Positions 11,194-19,074 of a DNA stretch of 64,000 bases are shown here, piece after piece. Below the pieces are notes generated by a model. The model had not been told where the DNA came from, searched no databases, and was given only the letters and a program-made list of their open reading frames with translations. The position numbers and the translations under genes are program-made. The DNA lies in the NCBI RefSeq assembly GCF_041022165.1, contig NZ_CP163302.1, forward strand, positions 3,658,001 through 3,722,000. The letters are read 5' to 3'. This DNA comes from Sinomonas sp. P10A9. Its GTDB lineage: Bacteria > Actinomycetota > Actinomycetes > Actinomycetales > Micrococcaceae. Positions within the stretch are counted from its first letter, which is position 1, and every line of letters begins with the position of its first letter.

Positions 11194-11769
11194 TCAGATG
11201 CGCGTCCGGTGGAAGTTCAGGTGGCTCCGTGAGGCCGTCGGCCCGCGCTGGTTCTGGTACCGGTTGCCGTACTCGCCCGAACCGTAGGGGTGCTCCGCGG
11301 CGGAGGAGAGGCGGAAGAAGCACAACTGGCCGATCTTCATCCCGGGCCAGAGTTTGATCGGCAGCGTCGCGACGTTTGAGAGCTCGAGCGTCACATGCCC
11401 CGCGAAGCCTGGATCGATGAACCCCGCGGTCGAGTGGGTCAGGAGCCCGAGCCGTCCCAGCGAAGACTTCCCCTCGAGCCTTGCCGCGATGTCATCGGGA
11501 AGGGACACGGTCTCGTAGGTGGATCCGAGCACGAACTCGCCCGGGTGCAGGATGAACGGCTCATCGGAGTCCACGTCAACGAGCCGGGTGAGCTCGGGCT
11601 GTTCCTCCGACGGATCGATGTGCGCGTACTTGTGGTTGTCGAAGAGCCGGAAGAACCGGTCGATCCGCACGTCGACGCTCGAAGGCTGCACCATCCCCGG
11701 GTCGTACGGCGTGAGCCGGATGCGCTCGGCGTCGATTTCGGCACGGATGTCGCGGTCTGAAAGCAGCAC
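11194..11769 (-). CDS. dcd: dCTP deaminase, probably bifunctional (dCTP to dUMP)
   Basis: A 191-residue trimeric nucleotide enzyme. It contains [20 protein letters not shown] (near residue 105), the segment with the conserved Arg/Ser and catalytic Glu region, and GYID-like [14 protein letters not shown]. The C-terminus [14 protein letters not shown] closes the active site in the family. Close resemblance to the mycobacterial enzyme suggests the bifunctional form that deaminates dCTP and hydrolyses the product to dUMP for thymidylate synthesis. The start is GTG 11769 ([11 protein letters not shown]); the open frame upstream of it is not family sequence. Divergent from the CAP-domain gene. Confidence 0.95.
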   Translation of the reverse strand: MLLSDRDIRAEIDAERIRLTPYDPGMVQPSSVDVRIDRFFRLFDNHKYAHIDPSEEQPELTRLVDVDSDEPFILHPGEFVLGSTYETVSLPDDIAARLEGKSSLGRLGLLTHSTAGFIDPGFAGHVTLELSNVATLPIKLWPGMKIGQLCFFRLSSAAEHPYGSGEYGNRYQNQRGPTASRSHLNFHRTRI

Positions 11770-11874
11770 GTCTCCCAAAATACCGCAGCGCCGCTGAACC
11801 ATTGCCGCCATGGGACGAATGGGAATAGGGTGACCCACGGGAATGGTGTGACTCGCCTGCGGAAGGACCGTTCC

Positions 11875-13554
11875 ATGAGACGCGTACGCATGGCCGTCGC
11901 TGTGGTAGCCACGGCGCTCCTCACCGCCCTCGCCCCCGCGGCCGCGCCGCCGTCGTCCGTGCTCACCACCTCGGGCGCTTCCCGGAACGCGACCCACGAC
12001 GTCGCCCCCTCGCCGACCGCCGCAGGCGCTCAGAACGCGGCAACGAATCGTAGCCTCGATGTCCGTCTCGACCCCGCGGGCGGTTTCGCGCAGGGCGCCG
12101 CGGGCCCGCAGGTGAAGCCGATCGACGCGCTGCGCGGCCCGGACACGATCGACCCGTCAGTCACGTCGGTCACTCCGCTCGCGGCGCCAATGGGGGACAC
12201 GAGCAACCTCGTCAGCGACGACAACTCCTCGCAGGTCCTCGCAGTCTTCTCCGCGATCAATGCCTACCGGCAGCAGAACGGCCTTAACCCGGTCCGGTAC
12301 CACCTGAACGTCCAGGAGCTCGCGCAAGAGTGGTCGGATAGCATCGCGAGCCGCGAGGTCATCGAGCACCGCTCGAGCTTCTGGACCGACCCGCGCGCGC
12401 TCAACCCGGACAACGGCGCGGGCGAGGTCATCGCGGTGCGCTGGGACCGGGACGCGACACAGCTCGTCGAATGGTGGAAGTCGTCGCCCTCCCACAACGC
12501 GATCCTGCTGGACGCACGGATGAGCGTGGTGGGCATCGGCATCACCTTCACCAACGGCACCCCGGCCACCACCCCCAACAGGTACACGATGTGGGGCGTC
12601 GTGGACTTCTTCGGCTACAAGACGCTGCCCGCAGGCACGACGGCGTCGCCCGGTGGCGCATCGACCTCACCGAGTCCGTCGCCCACCCCGGCCCAGACTC
12701 CAACCACCCGCCCCGCGCCCGTGCCGGTCAACCCGCCCTCGGGCACACCCCTGACCCCGGCCGGCGCGGAGCTGTGCGCCGCCCCGGGGAGGTTCCAGCC
12801 GACCACGCAGGACTTGTCGCACGCCGCACTCCACAGTGCCGCCGATCTGGTCGCCCTCGATCCGAACGGCTCCGTCCTGGTGTATCCCGCCGCTTCGGGC
12901 GGAGCGCTCGGCGCACCCACCACGATCGGCACGGGCTTCGGCAACGCGGCCTCCGTGACGTCCGTCGACTGGGACCGCGACGGTGTCTTCGACCTGCTGG
13001 TCCAGTGGCGCGACGGCCGGCTCGTGGTCTATCCAGGACTCACGGGCGGAAGCTTCGCGGCACCGGTCACGCTTGGGCAGTCGGGTTGGGACACTATGAC
13101 CCTCGCATCCGGGCTGTGGTGCGCGACGAACCGCCTCCCTCAGCTCCTCGCGCTCGACCCGTCGGGGAACCTGTACTTCTATCCGAACCGCGGCACCGGC
13201 GACCTCTTCCAGCGGGCGCTCCTGGCCACCGGCGTCGCTGGCGGCCATGCCGCGATGCTCGACGTGACCGGAGACGGATTCGAGGACTTCGTCGCACAGG
13301 GCGCGGACGGTACGCTCGTGCTGTACCGGTCGCTCGGCCAGGAGCAGCTCGTGAGCGAGGCTCGGGCCGTCGTCGCCTCGGCCTGGGGAACCACGGGACA
13401 GCTGCAGGTGCTCCGGGGCCTCGACGGGCCCGGCACCCTTGGAATCGCTGCTGTGCGCACCAACGGTTCGCTGGGCTACTGGCCCGTCACCGGCGGCCAA
13501 TTCGGGGCACCGCGGGTGTTGGGGGCGGGTTGGGGCGGTATGCGCCTAGGCTGA
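11875..13554 (+). CDS. Secreted CAP-domain protein with C-terminal propeller-like repeats
   Basis: A 559-residue exported protein. The N-terminus has an arginine pair, a hydrophobic stretch ([19 protein letters not shown]) and an Ala-rich cleavage region. A CAP/SCP domain follows (about residues 120-245), with [18 protein letters not shown], the EHRSSF histidine region and [15 protein letters not shown] Pro/Thr/Ser linker (about 250-300) joins it to repeats of the type [32 protein letters not shown] and [17 protein letters not shown], which resemble VCBS/FG-GAP calcium-binding blades. CAP domains in bacteria are secreted and often cell-wall associated; substrate is unknown. ATG 11875 follows GGAAGGA. 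Confidence 0.85.
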   Translation: MRRVRMAVAVVATALLTALAPAAAPPSSVLTTSGASRNATHDVAPSPTAAGAQNAATNRSLDVRLDPAGGFAQGAAGPQVKPIDALRGPDTIDPSVTSVTPLAAPMGDTSNLVSDDNSSQVLAVFSAINAYRQQNGLNPVRYHLNVQELAQEWSDSIASREVIEHRSSFWTDPRALNPDNGAGEVIAVRWDRDATQLVEWWKSSPSHNAILLDARMSVVGIGITFTNGTPATTPNRYTMWGVVDFFGYKTLPAGTTASPGGASTSPSPSPTPAQTPTTRPAPVPVNPPSGTPLTPAGAELCAAPGRFQPTTQDLSHAALHSAADLVALDPNGSVLVYPAASGGALGAPTTIGTGFGNAASVTSVDWDRDGVFDLLVQWRDGRLVVYPGLTGGSFAAPVTLGQSGWDTMTLASGLWCATNRLPQLLALDPSGNLYFYPNRGTGDLFQRALLATGVAGGHAAMLDVTGDGFEDFVAQGADGTLVLYRSLGQEQLVSEARAVVASAWGTTGQLQVLRGLDGPGTLGIAAVRTNGSLGYWPVTGGQFGAPRVLGAGWGGMRLG

Positions 13555-13578
13555 GGCGCCCCGGGCTGGACGCACGAC

Positions 13579-13606
13579 GGCGCCCGCTCGCCCTACCGCG
13601 GGCGCC
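13579..13606. terminator. Hairpin between convergent genes, probable bidirectional terminator
   Basis: GGCGCCCGC and GCGGGCGCC form a perfect 9-bp stem around a 10-base loop between the CAP-domain gene (rightward) and the SRPBCC gene (leftward). No clear T-run follows in either direction, so efficiency is uncertain. Confidence 0.55.
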
Positions 13607-13630
13607 GCGCCTGCCGCTGGACGTCCGCGC

Positions 13631-14062
13631 CTATTGCTCGAGGACGGTCTTGAGCGTCTCGAGCTGGGCGACCTCGTGATCCATGGTCTTCTGGATCATG
13701 CCGCCCATGAGCTTCATGAACCCGGAGGGCTCGTAGGAGAGGCCGAAGGTCACCCTCGTGCCGCCGCCGTCGGGGCCCATGAGGAAGACTCCGTGCGGCC
13801 TCGCGGGACCCGCGATGACCTGGAAGCGGATGACCTCTCCAGGGCGCGCTTCAGTGATCTCGTAGTCGCCGTCGATCTCGCGGCCCCCCGGGCCGGCAAG
13901 CCGCTGGGCATAGACCGCGCCCTCCTGGCCCGCAGGGCCCGAAGAGTGGGAGACGGAGCGAACGCCGGAGCGCCACTTCGCGTTGTTGAGCCCGTCGACG
14001 AGGAACGCGTAGACGTCCTCGGGTGTGCGCTCGACGGTCACGCTGTGTTCAGCCGCTGCCAT
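13631..14062 (-). CDS. SRPBCC-family (polyketide cyclase-like) protein
   Basis: A 143-residue START/SRPBCC-fold protein. The N-terminal EHSVTVERTPEDVYAFLVD and the late GTRVTFGLSYEPSGFMKLM with a C-terminal helix are the usual beginning and end of this helix-grip fold, which binds small hydrophobic ligands. No catalytic assignment can be made. It lies 19 bases downstream of the membrane-protein gene on the same strand and may be co-transcribed with it. ATG 14062 starts a full-length domain. Confidence 0.8.
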   Translation of the reverse strand: MAAAEHSVTVERTPEDVYAFLVDGLNNAKWRSGVRSVSHSSGPAGQEGAVYAQRLAGPGGREIDGDYEITEARPGEVIRFQVIAGPARPHGVFLMGPDGGGTRVTFGLSYEPSGFMKLMGGMIQKTMDHEVAQLETLKTVLEQ

Positions 14063-14081
14063 AGCCGGGAGACTATGAGCG

Positions 14082-14633
14082 TCAGCTGGGATTCTGCTGG
14101 AAATCGTCCGGTGTGTCGCGCTCGGGCTCTGCGCGCAGCTCCGCCCTCCGCTTGGGCGAGGCGAAGGCGACGCGCATGTGGTCGTTCGTGAGGACGTCCG
14201 CGACCCCGATCATGAGCACCGCGAACACGATCTGCTCCACGACCATCCAGTACGGGTACAGCCCGGGAACCGTCGCCACGACCAGCGTCACGACGGGGAA
14301 GATCTGGCTGAAGAGCCGCAGCCGCTGGTAGCCCCAGTAGTAGCCGTGCCGGGCGCGCCACGCGAAGAAGAACAGCGTAAGGGTCATGAGAAGCACGACG
14401 ACGCCGCGAAACCACGCCGCGAACGGCACCTCTGCGCCTCCAGCCTGGAGCACGACCGCGGTGGTCACGGCCGCGACGCCGACGGCGACCTCGGCGAGCA
14501 GGATCCAGTAGACCCACTGGAACGCGCGCTGGGTCTTGGGGTGCTCGAGCTCGTGCTGGTCGACGGTGAAGTGGCCGTGGCGGCCGCCGAAGGTCCTGTC
14601 GATGTCGACGCCGAGGATGCGCAGTGGTGGCAT
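14082..14633 (-). CDS. Conserved hypothetical membrane protein
   Basis: A 183-residue protein with about four hydrophobic segments (around residues 40-62, 75-92, 107-125 and 128-147) between a polar N-terminus (MPPLRILGVDIDRTFGG) and a charged C-terminal tail. I do not recognise a named family. The segment WRARHGYYWGYQRLRLFSQ between the second and third helices is rich in aromatic and basic residues and probably cytoplasmic. Coding quality and third-position GC match neighbours, and the gene begins 117 bases from tRNA-Gly on the opposite strand. Confidence 0.7.
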   Translation of the reverse strand: MPPLRILGVDIDRTFGGRHGHFTVDQHELEHPKTQRAFQWVYWILLAEVAVGVAAVTTAVVLQAGGAEVPFAAWFRGVVVLLMTLTLFFFAWRARHGYYWGYQRLRLFSQIFPVVTLVVATVPGLYPYWMVVEQIVFAVLMIGVADVLTNDHMRVAFASPKRRAELRAEPERDTPDDFQQNPS

Positions 14634-14749
14634 GGATCAACGCTAGCCGCAGGGACTGTGGGACAGCTAGGCGGGGTTGTCCCCGCCGCGCAAGGCTGCA
14701 CGGACCACTGCCCGCGGTGTTGTAAGCTGTGTTGAGCCCTTCGGGGCAC

Positions 14750-14820
14750 GCGGCCGTAGCTCAATGGCAGAGCGCTCGCTTCCCAAGCCAGATACGCGGG
14801 TTCGATTCCCGTCGGCCGCT
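14750..14820 (+). tRNA. tRNA-Gly (anticodon CCC)
   Basis: A 71-base cloverleaf. The acceptor GCGGCCG pairs perfectly with CGGCCGC, the D-arm is GCTC-AATGGCA-GAGC, the anticodon loop TTCCCAA gives anticodon CCC, the T-arm is GCGGG-TTCGATT-CCCGT and the discriminator is T. CCA is not encoded. The anticodon stem CTCGC/GCCAG has one C-C mismatch at its middle pair, which is unusual for an otherwise perfect tRNA. An accessory-looking stretch follows on the 3' side, but I found no second copy of the tRNA 3' end that would mark an integrated element. Confidence 0.95.
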
Positions 14821-15049
14821 CGCAAAAGCCCAAGTGCGTGCAGGCTTGAGAAAGCCTTCTTGGCCTCGCTCTACGACGGCCACCCGCTCCCGGGTGAGGC
14901 CTACACGCGATCCCGCTGCAGTTCTGCAAGCGCTCCCGACCTGGCGACAGTGATGAAGTGTTCCCTCGGCGTGGCCTCGTAACCATGCTCAGAGCCTCAC
15001 GACTGCCCTCGGGCCAAGCCTCCCTGGACCGCCGGCACAGCGGCTGCCC

Positions 15050-15319
15050 TTAGCGGATCGAACGGTCCTCGTAGAGTTGGCGCCACACGTCATTCCGTTG
15101 GGCATCGAGGTAACCGGTATTCCACGGTTGGAGGAATGTGCGCCGGACCCATCGTCCGAGAGCAGCAATACGCCGACGGAGCGGCACCCACAGACCTGCT
15201 GGATTGGCAGGAACTGCCGCGGCGGCGTCGAGGCTGCCCTCCAGCCGGGTGGGGAAAATTAGGCGGAGAGTAACTGGGCGGAAGCGGGTATGGGTCGCTG
15301 GTGCGTGGTGGGTGGTCAT
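15050..15319 (-). CDS. Small hypothetical protein (89 residues)
   Basis: An 89-residue frame with ATG at 15319 preceded by GAGG at a normal distance. Composition is basic, with a C-terminal half rich in Trp, Tyr and Arg (RRTFLQPWNTGYLDAQ, WRQLYEDR) that looks protein-like rather than random. No family is recognised. It is read leftward, away from the TAGACT dyads at 15526-15556, and may be a target of the TetR regulator encoded at 15681. It could still be a remnant: the surrounding 800 bases have weaker coding bias than the flanks. Confidence 0.45.
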   Translation of the reverse strand: MTTHHAPATHTRFRPVTLRLIFPTRLEGSLDAAAAVPANPAGLWVPLRRRIAALGRWVRRTFLQPWNTGYLDAQRNDVWRQLYEDRSIR

Positions 15320-15525
15320 TGGAGGCCTCGACTTGATGACGAGAGATGCTGTGGGACCTGACGGCCGCGACTTCCCCCTCTCCGGGAGATGATGCGGGGT
15401 GATCTTCAGATCGGGCTAGGCGGCCTGCTTCGCGTGGCGGTCCACGGAAGCCTTCCGCTCAGCCAGTTCCATACGGATAGCTTGTGGAGCGATTTTGGCT
15501 CCGTTGTCCTCTTCAGGACTGGATC

Positions 15526-15556
15526 TAGACTAGCAGTCCATTAGACTGGAAGTCTA
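15526..15556. promoter_or_regulatory. Two adjacent TAGACT dyads, putative TetR operators
   Basis: TAGACT-AGC-AGTCCA (15526-15540, one mismatch) and TAGACT-GGA-AGTCTA (15542-15556, perfect) have 6-bp arms, 3-base spacers and centres 16 bases apart. A third copy is at 15654. They flank the start region of a TetR gene, the usual place for autoregulation. Confidence 0.7.
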
Positions 15557-15653
15557 TAGTCCATGTGAGTGATCCCACCCCTGCAGAGAGCCCCCCCCCG
15601 GCGCATCACCGGATCGCCAGTTGCCGCCACCGGCTGCTGGGACGATTTGACTT

Positions 15654-15668
15654 TAGACTTGGAGTCTA
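15654..15668. promoter_or_regulatory. Third TAGACT dyad, directly before the TetR gene
   Basis: TAGACT-TGG-AGTCTA, a perfect dyad ending 12 bases before the TetR ATG and just ahead of its ribosome site AAAGGAG. A protein bound here would block transcription or translation initiation of the regulator gene. Confidence 0.7.
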
Positions 15669-15680
15669 GAAAGGAGCCGA

Positions 15681-16463
15681 ATGGAGCGCGGCTGGAGCGA
15701 ATCCGGTGGGCCGAGGCGGATCCGGGAGGAGCAGATGCGGGAACTGCTTCTGGGAAAGGCCGTTGAACTGCTCAGACCTACTGGCCTCACCGTCAGCTTG
15801 GAACACCTGAACCTCGAGGAGCTCATCCGATCAGCGGGCGTGCCCAGAAGCTCTGTGTACAAGGCCTTCGGGAATAAGGACGCCTTCTTCCGCGAGCTCA
15901 TGATTCGGCTCATCGAAACCATGGAGATCTCGGGGTCTGACCTCGATCCGGGTCTCGCTCAACGAATCCAGGCGACGGCCCACGCCCACGGGAGTCGACT
16001 CGGTACCCCCGCCGGACGCCGGGAGGTTGGGCGCGAAATCATCAGGCTCTCGGTCAAAAAGAATTATGAATCAGTCCGCACGTCAACAGAGTGGCGGACC
16101 TACATCGCTCTCTCGGCAACGGTGAGTTCACTCGATCCCACGTCCCGGACCGCGGTCGTGGATGCACTCGCTCGCGCCGAATCACGAACCACCGCCGCGA
16201 GAAGCGCCGCCTTCGACCAGCTTTTGCCCCTTCTGGGACTGAAATTCCGCGTCGGACTCGATGCAAGACAGCTTGCAACTGTCGCCGCAGCCATCGTGAA
16301 TGGGCTGGCACAACGAAGCCTTGTGAACCCCGAGGTCGTTGACACACCCGTCGTGCTCCCAGGCATCGACGGTGATCCAGTGGAATGGCATCTGTCCGCC
16401 GTCGGCGTCATGGCCGTCCTGGACGAGATGACCGAGCCAATAGAAGGCGCTCACTCGGCTTAG
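15681..16463 (+). CDS. TetR-family transcriptional regulator
   Basis: A 260-residue one-component regulator. A TetR-type N-terminal helix-turn-helix spans about residues 20-75 (LEELIRSAGVPRSSVYKAFGNKDAFFRELM); the C-terminal ligand domain has no recognisable specificity. Start ATG 15681 follows AAAGGAG. Three TAGACT-N3-AGTCTA dyads upstream argue for autoregulation and possibly control of the small leftward ORF at 15050-15319. The DNA is less GC-biased than the window average and the surroundings are sparse, consistent with acquisition next to the tRNA-Gly gene, but no integrase is present. Confidence 0.85.
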   Translation: MERGWSESGGPRRIREEQMRELLLGKAVELLRPTGLTVSLEHLNLEELIRSAGVPRSSVYKAFGNKDAFFRELMIRLIETMEISGSDLDPGLAQRIQATAHAHGSRLGTPAGRREVGREIIRLSVKKNYESVRTSTEWRTYIALSATVSSLDPTSRTAVVDALARAESRTTAARSAAFDQLLPLLGLKFRVGLDARQLATVAAAIVNGLAQRSLVNPEVVDTPVVLPGIDGDPVEWHLSAVGVMAVLDEMTEPIEGAHSA

Positions 16464-16977
16464 AACGCCGCTGGCGTGGCCCGGAAATCGGCCCGTGCAA
16501 ACGGAGACCGCTTCCATGGGCGGTACTACACTGGTCGAGGCGGCGCGTGGGCGCTGCCTTCCGGGGGAGTCATGACCGGACTGCATGCACAAGGGGTGGG
16601 CGACTCACGGATGCTCGAGCATCCGCGAGTCACCCGGTTGCCTTGGCGCTCGGTGGCTCCTATTCCCCGAGATACTCCGCAGGATCTCGTGCCCTGCGGC
16701 AGCCCGACGTTCCAGCTAATGGCAGGATGCCGGATCGACCGCAATGGGGCGATCGACGTGACCACCTGCCATGACTCTGGCTGCTTCCCTTCCCAGTGCC
16801 TCCGCGGCGTCGTGCAGTGCCTCAACACCGGACTTGGGAGTGCGGACCCTCTGCGCTACTCGATTGCCACCACTCGCCACCGACCGCCTTTATAGCCCCT
16901 ACCGGGCCCGAGGTCGCCGGACCGGAGTGCGGATCACAGAGCAGAGCCATCAGGGAACACTGGGAGAGGAGACCGAC
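16464..16977. other. 514-base region without a recognisable gene
   Basis: Open frames here lack family similarity and typical codon bias. The region holds the inverted repeat at 16602-16631 and, at its right end, the leader and ribosome site (GGAGAGGAG) of the haloperoxidase-like gene. It may be eroded sequence from an earlier gene. Confidence 0.5.
16602..16631. repeat. 30-base near-perfect palindrome
   Basis: GACTC-A-CGGATGCTC is followed immediately by GAGCATCCG-C-GAGTC: 14 paired positions with one A/C mismatch and no loop. No T-run follows, so an operator or cruciform is more likely than a terminator. Confidence 0.7.
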
Positions 16978-18348
16978 ATGCGAACAGGAATACATAGGTG
17001 GTACACGGCTGCCGCCACCGGGGCGCTGCTCACGCTGAGCGTGGCCTCGCCCCAGACATCCACGGTTGCAGCGGCGAGTCCGGGCGAGAACATCGCCGCG
17101 CAATGGGACAGCATCGCAGTGAACACCGTCGTGAGCTCCGGGACATTCCAAAACGAGGGCACGGTCTACATGGCCTACGTCACAGCAGCTATGTACGACG
17201 CGGCCGTCGCCATCGACGGACGGTACGTTCCGTACGCCGCGCCTCTCGCAGCACCCGCCGGGGCATCATCCGATGCAGCGGTTGTGGAGGCCGCGCGCGT
17301 CACTCTCGACTACTACCTGCCGGCCAAGGCGACGACGGTCGACGCACTCGCCGCGACGAGTCTGGCGGCGATCCCGGACGGGACGCCCAAGACCGACGGA
17401 GCGGGTGTAGGGCATGCCGCCGCCGAGGGGGTCATCGCCGCCCGCACCGGTGACGGCAGGTTGACCCCGATAGGGGTGACCTCGGCCTTCCCCACGCTCG
17501 CGCCCGCCCCAGGCGTCTGGCGGCTGACGCCCCCGGCCTTCGCTCGCCCGCAGACACCCTGGATGGCCACCATGCGGCCTCTCGTGCTCGACCGACCGGA
17601 CCGGTTCCGACCCGACGGGCCGCCGCCGCTGACCAGCCCCGACTGGGTGGCCGCGTTCAACGAGATCAAAGCGGTGGGTGCTGCCAACAGCACCGTCCGC
17701 ACCCCGGAGCAGACCGCAACAGCCTACTTCTGGAGCGCCAACGGCATCCGGCAGTGGAACCGCACGGCCCGGGACCTCGCCGACAGCCGGCACCTGGACC
17801 TCGTGTCCTCTGCCCGGCTCTTCGCGATGGTCGACGTCGTCGGTGCCGACGCGGCGATCGCCGTCATGAACGAGAAGTACCACTTCCTGTTCTGGCGGCC
17901 GGTCACAGCGATCGACCCCACAGCGGTCAGCAACGACGGGTTCGGCCCCGTCCCGGGGTTTGACGACGGAGACCCCCTGACGGTGGAGCAAACCGGATGG
18001 CGCCCACTGCTGACGACGCCGAACCACCCGGAGTACCCAGCCGCGCACGGCACCGTCACCTCAGCGATGGCCGAGGTGTTCACCCAGTTCCTCGGCACAC
18101 GCGAGATCAACTTGACCATCCATGGGTTCGATCAAGCGGGGGCGCCGGGGAACTTCGACGCGGTGCGCACCTTCGCCAGCCCGACAGACCTGCGGGAGCA
18201 GATCGTCGACGCGCGGCTGTGGGCCGGACTGCACTACCGATTCTCCACCGAGGCAGGAGTCGACCTCGGCCGCAGCGTGGCCAAGTACGACCTGCGTCAT
18301 GCCTTCCTTCCAGTGGACGACGCGACGGCGCGCGCTGGGTCAGACTGA
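16978..18348 (+). CDS. Secreted vanadium-haloperoxidase/PAP2-like protein
   Basis: A 456-residue protein with a signal peptide (about residues 1-35, ending near VAAASPG) and the vanadium-dependent haloperoxidase/acid phosphatase fold. Active-site blocks appear in order: KYHFLFWRPVTAI near residue 300 (Lys and Arg), PEYPAAHGTVTSA near residue 350 (Ser/Gly-His type), and GLHYRFSTEAG near residue 420 (the vanadate- or phosphate-binding His region). The usual RxxxxxH..H..G order is kept. Such proteins oxidise halides with peroxide or act as phosphatases; which one cannot be told from sequence. ATG 16978 follows GGAGAGGAG. A hairpin lies just downstream. Confidence 0.8.
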   Translation: MRTGIHRWYTAAATGALLTLSVASPQTSTVAAASPGENIAAQWDSIAVNTVVSSGTFQNEGTVYMAYVTAAMYDAAVAIDGRYVPYAAPLAAPAGASSDAAVVEAARVTLDYYLPAKATTVDALAATSLAAIPDGTPKTDGAGVGHAAAEGVIAARTGDGRLTPIGVTSAFPTLAPAPGVWRLTPPAFARPQTPWMATMRPLVLDRPDRFRPDGPPPLTSPDWVAAFNEIKAVGAANSTVRTPEQTATAYFWSANGIRQWNRTARDLADSRHLDLVSSARLFAMVDVVGADAAIAVMNEKYHFLFWRPVTAIDPTAVSNDGFGPVPGFDDGDPLTVEQTGWRPLLTTPNHPEYPAAHGTVTSAMAEVFTQFLGTREINLTIHGFDQAGAPGNFDAVRTFASPTDLREQIVDARLWAGLHYRFSTEAGVDLGRSVAKYDLRHAFLPVDDATARAGSD

Positions 18349-18374
18349 GCGCCTCGTCGCCTAGCCCATGGCTT

Positions 18375-18405
18375 CACTGAGGTCGGCTCCTCGCGGACCT
18401 CAGTG
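18375..18405 (+). terminator. Hairpin downstream of haloperoxidase-like gene
   Basis: CACTGAGGTC and GACCTCAGTG form a perfect 10-bp stem with an 11-base loop, 27 bases after the stop. There is no strong T-tract, so it may be a weak terminator or 3'-protecting hairpin. Confidence 0.55.
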
Positions 18406-18490
18406 GTGGACCTTGGACTGCCGGTCCGCTTCAACGTTCGTCGGCCGGCGACGGCGATGGGCCCTGTAGGTGTTCGGCCGGTGGGATTCC

Positions 18491-19000
18491 ATGGACTACG
18501 AGCAGGCCCGCGCGCTGAACAGGGCGATCCGGACGATCGGCATGCGCCACCGTGCCCTTGCCGGATCCTTCCTCCACCGGGTCGGGCTCACGGTCGGGCA
18601 GGAGACCCTGATCATGGACCTCGCGGAGCACGGGCCCAAGACCCAGTCCCAGCTCGCCGCAGCGGCTGGATGCGAACCCCCCACGATCACCTCGGCCGTC
18701 AAACGGCTCGAGTCGCTGGGCCTGGTGACCCGGGGCCCCTCCACGCGGGACAGGCGGGCCACCGTAGTGGAGCTGACCGAGCGCGGGCGGAGCCTCCTTC
18801 CGGACCTCTCCGCTGCCTGGATCCAGCTGGCCGAGGCAAGCATCTCCGGACTCGCCCGCACCGGCGCCGACGAGCTGACCCGGGCCCTGACAGACCTCGC
18901 GAAGAGCCTGAGCACCGCCTCGGACCACACGGGACCGGCAGCACCCCACCGGACCACCGCCGCGGACCCCGAACCGGAAGTGAGCCGGGACCGGGGCTGA
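18491..19000 (+). CDS. MarR-family transcriptional regulator
   Basis: A 169-residue winged-helix regulator: GLTVGQETLIMDLAEHGPKT opens the DNA-binding domain, CEPPTITSAVKRLESLGLV is the recognition helix, and TRDRRATVVELTERG the wing. The C-terminal 30 residues are low-complexity Pro/Thr/Asp. ATG 18491 has GGTGGGA upstream; the frame continues to 18470 without family sequence. It lies 142 bases after the haloperoxidase-like gene on the same strand and might respond to oxidants or small phenolics as many MarR proteins do, but the ligand is unknown. Confidence 0.85.
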   Translation: MDYEQARALNRAIRTIGMRHRALAGSFLHRVGLTVGQETLIMDLAEHGPKTQSQLAAAAGCEPPTITSAVKRLESLGLVTRGPSTRDRRATVVELTERGRSLLPDLSAAWIQLAEASISGLARTGADELTRALTDLAKSLSTASDHTGPAAPHRTTAADPEPEVSRDRG

Positions 19001-19074
19001 AGGCCGGCCCGCGCCGGGACGGCGGCCGGCATCCGTCGGGATCCGGACTGACCCACCGGTGCATTCGCTACGGG

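Larger units (their letters stand above)
15320..15680. other. Intergenic region with TetR operators and a possible gene remnant
   Basis: No full gene is visible. On the minus strand a frame from about 15522 to a TAG at 15416 reads SPEEDNGAKIAPQAIRMELA and ends VDRHAKQAA. It has convincing amino-acid composition, but its only in-frame ATG would give an 18-residue peptide, so it looks like the C-terminus of a gene that has lost its 5' part. The rest holds the TAGACT dyads listed separately and an AT-richer promoter region for the TetR gene. Confidence 0.4.
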
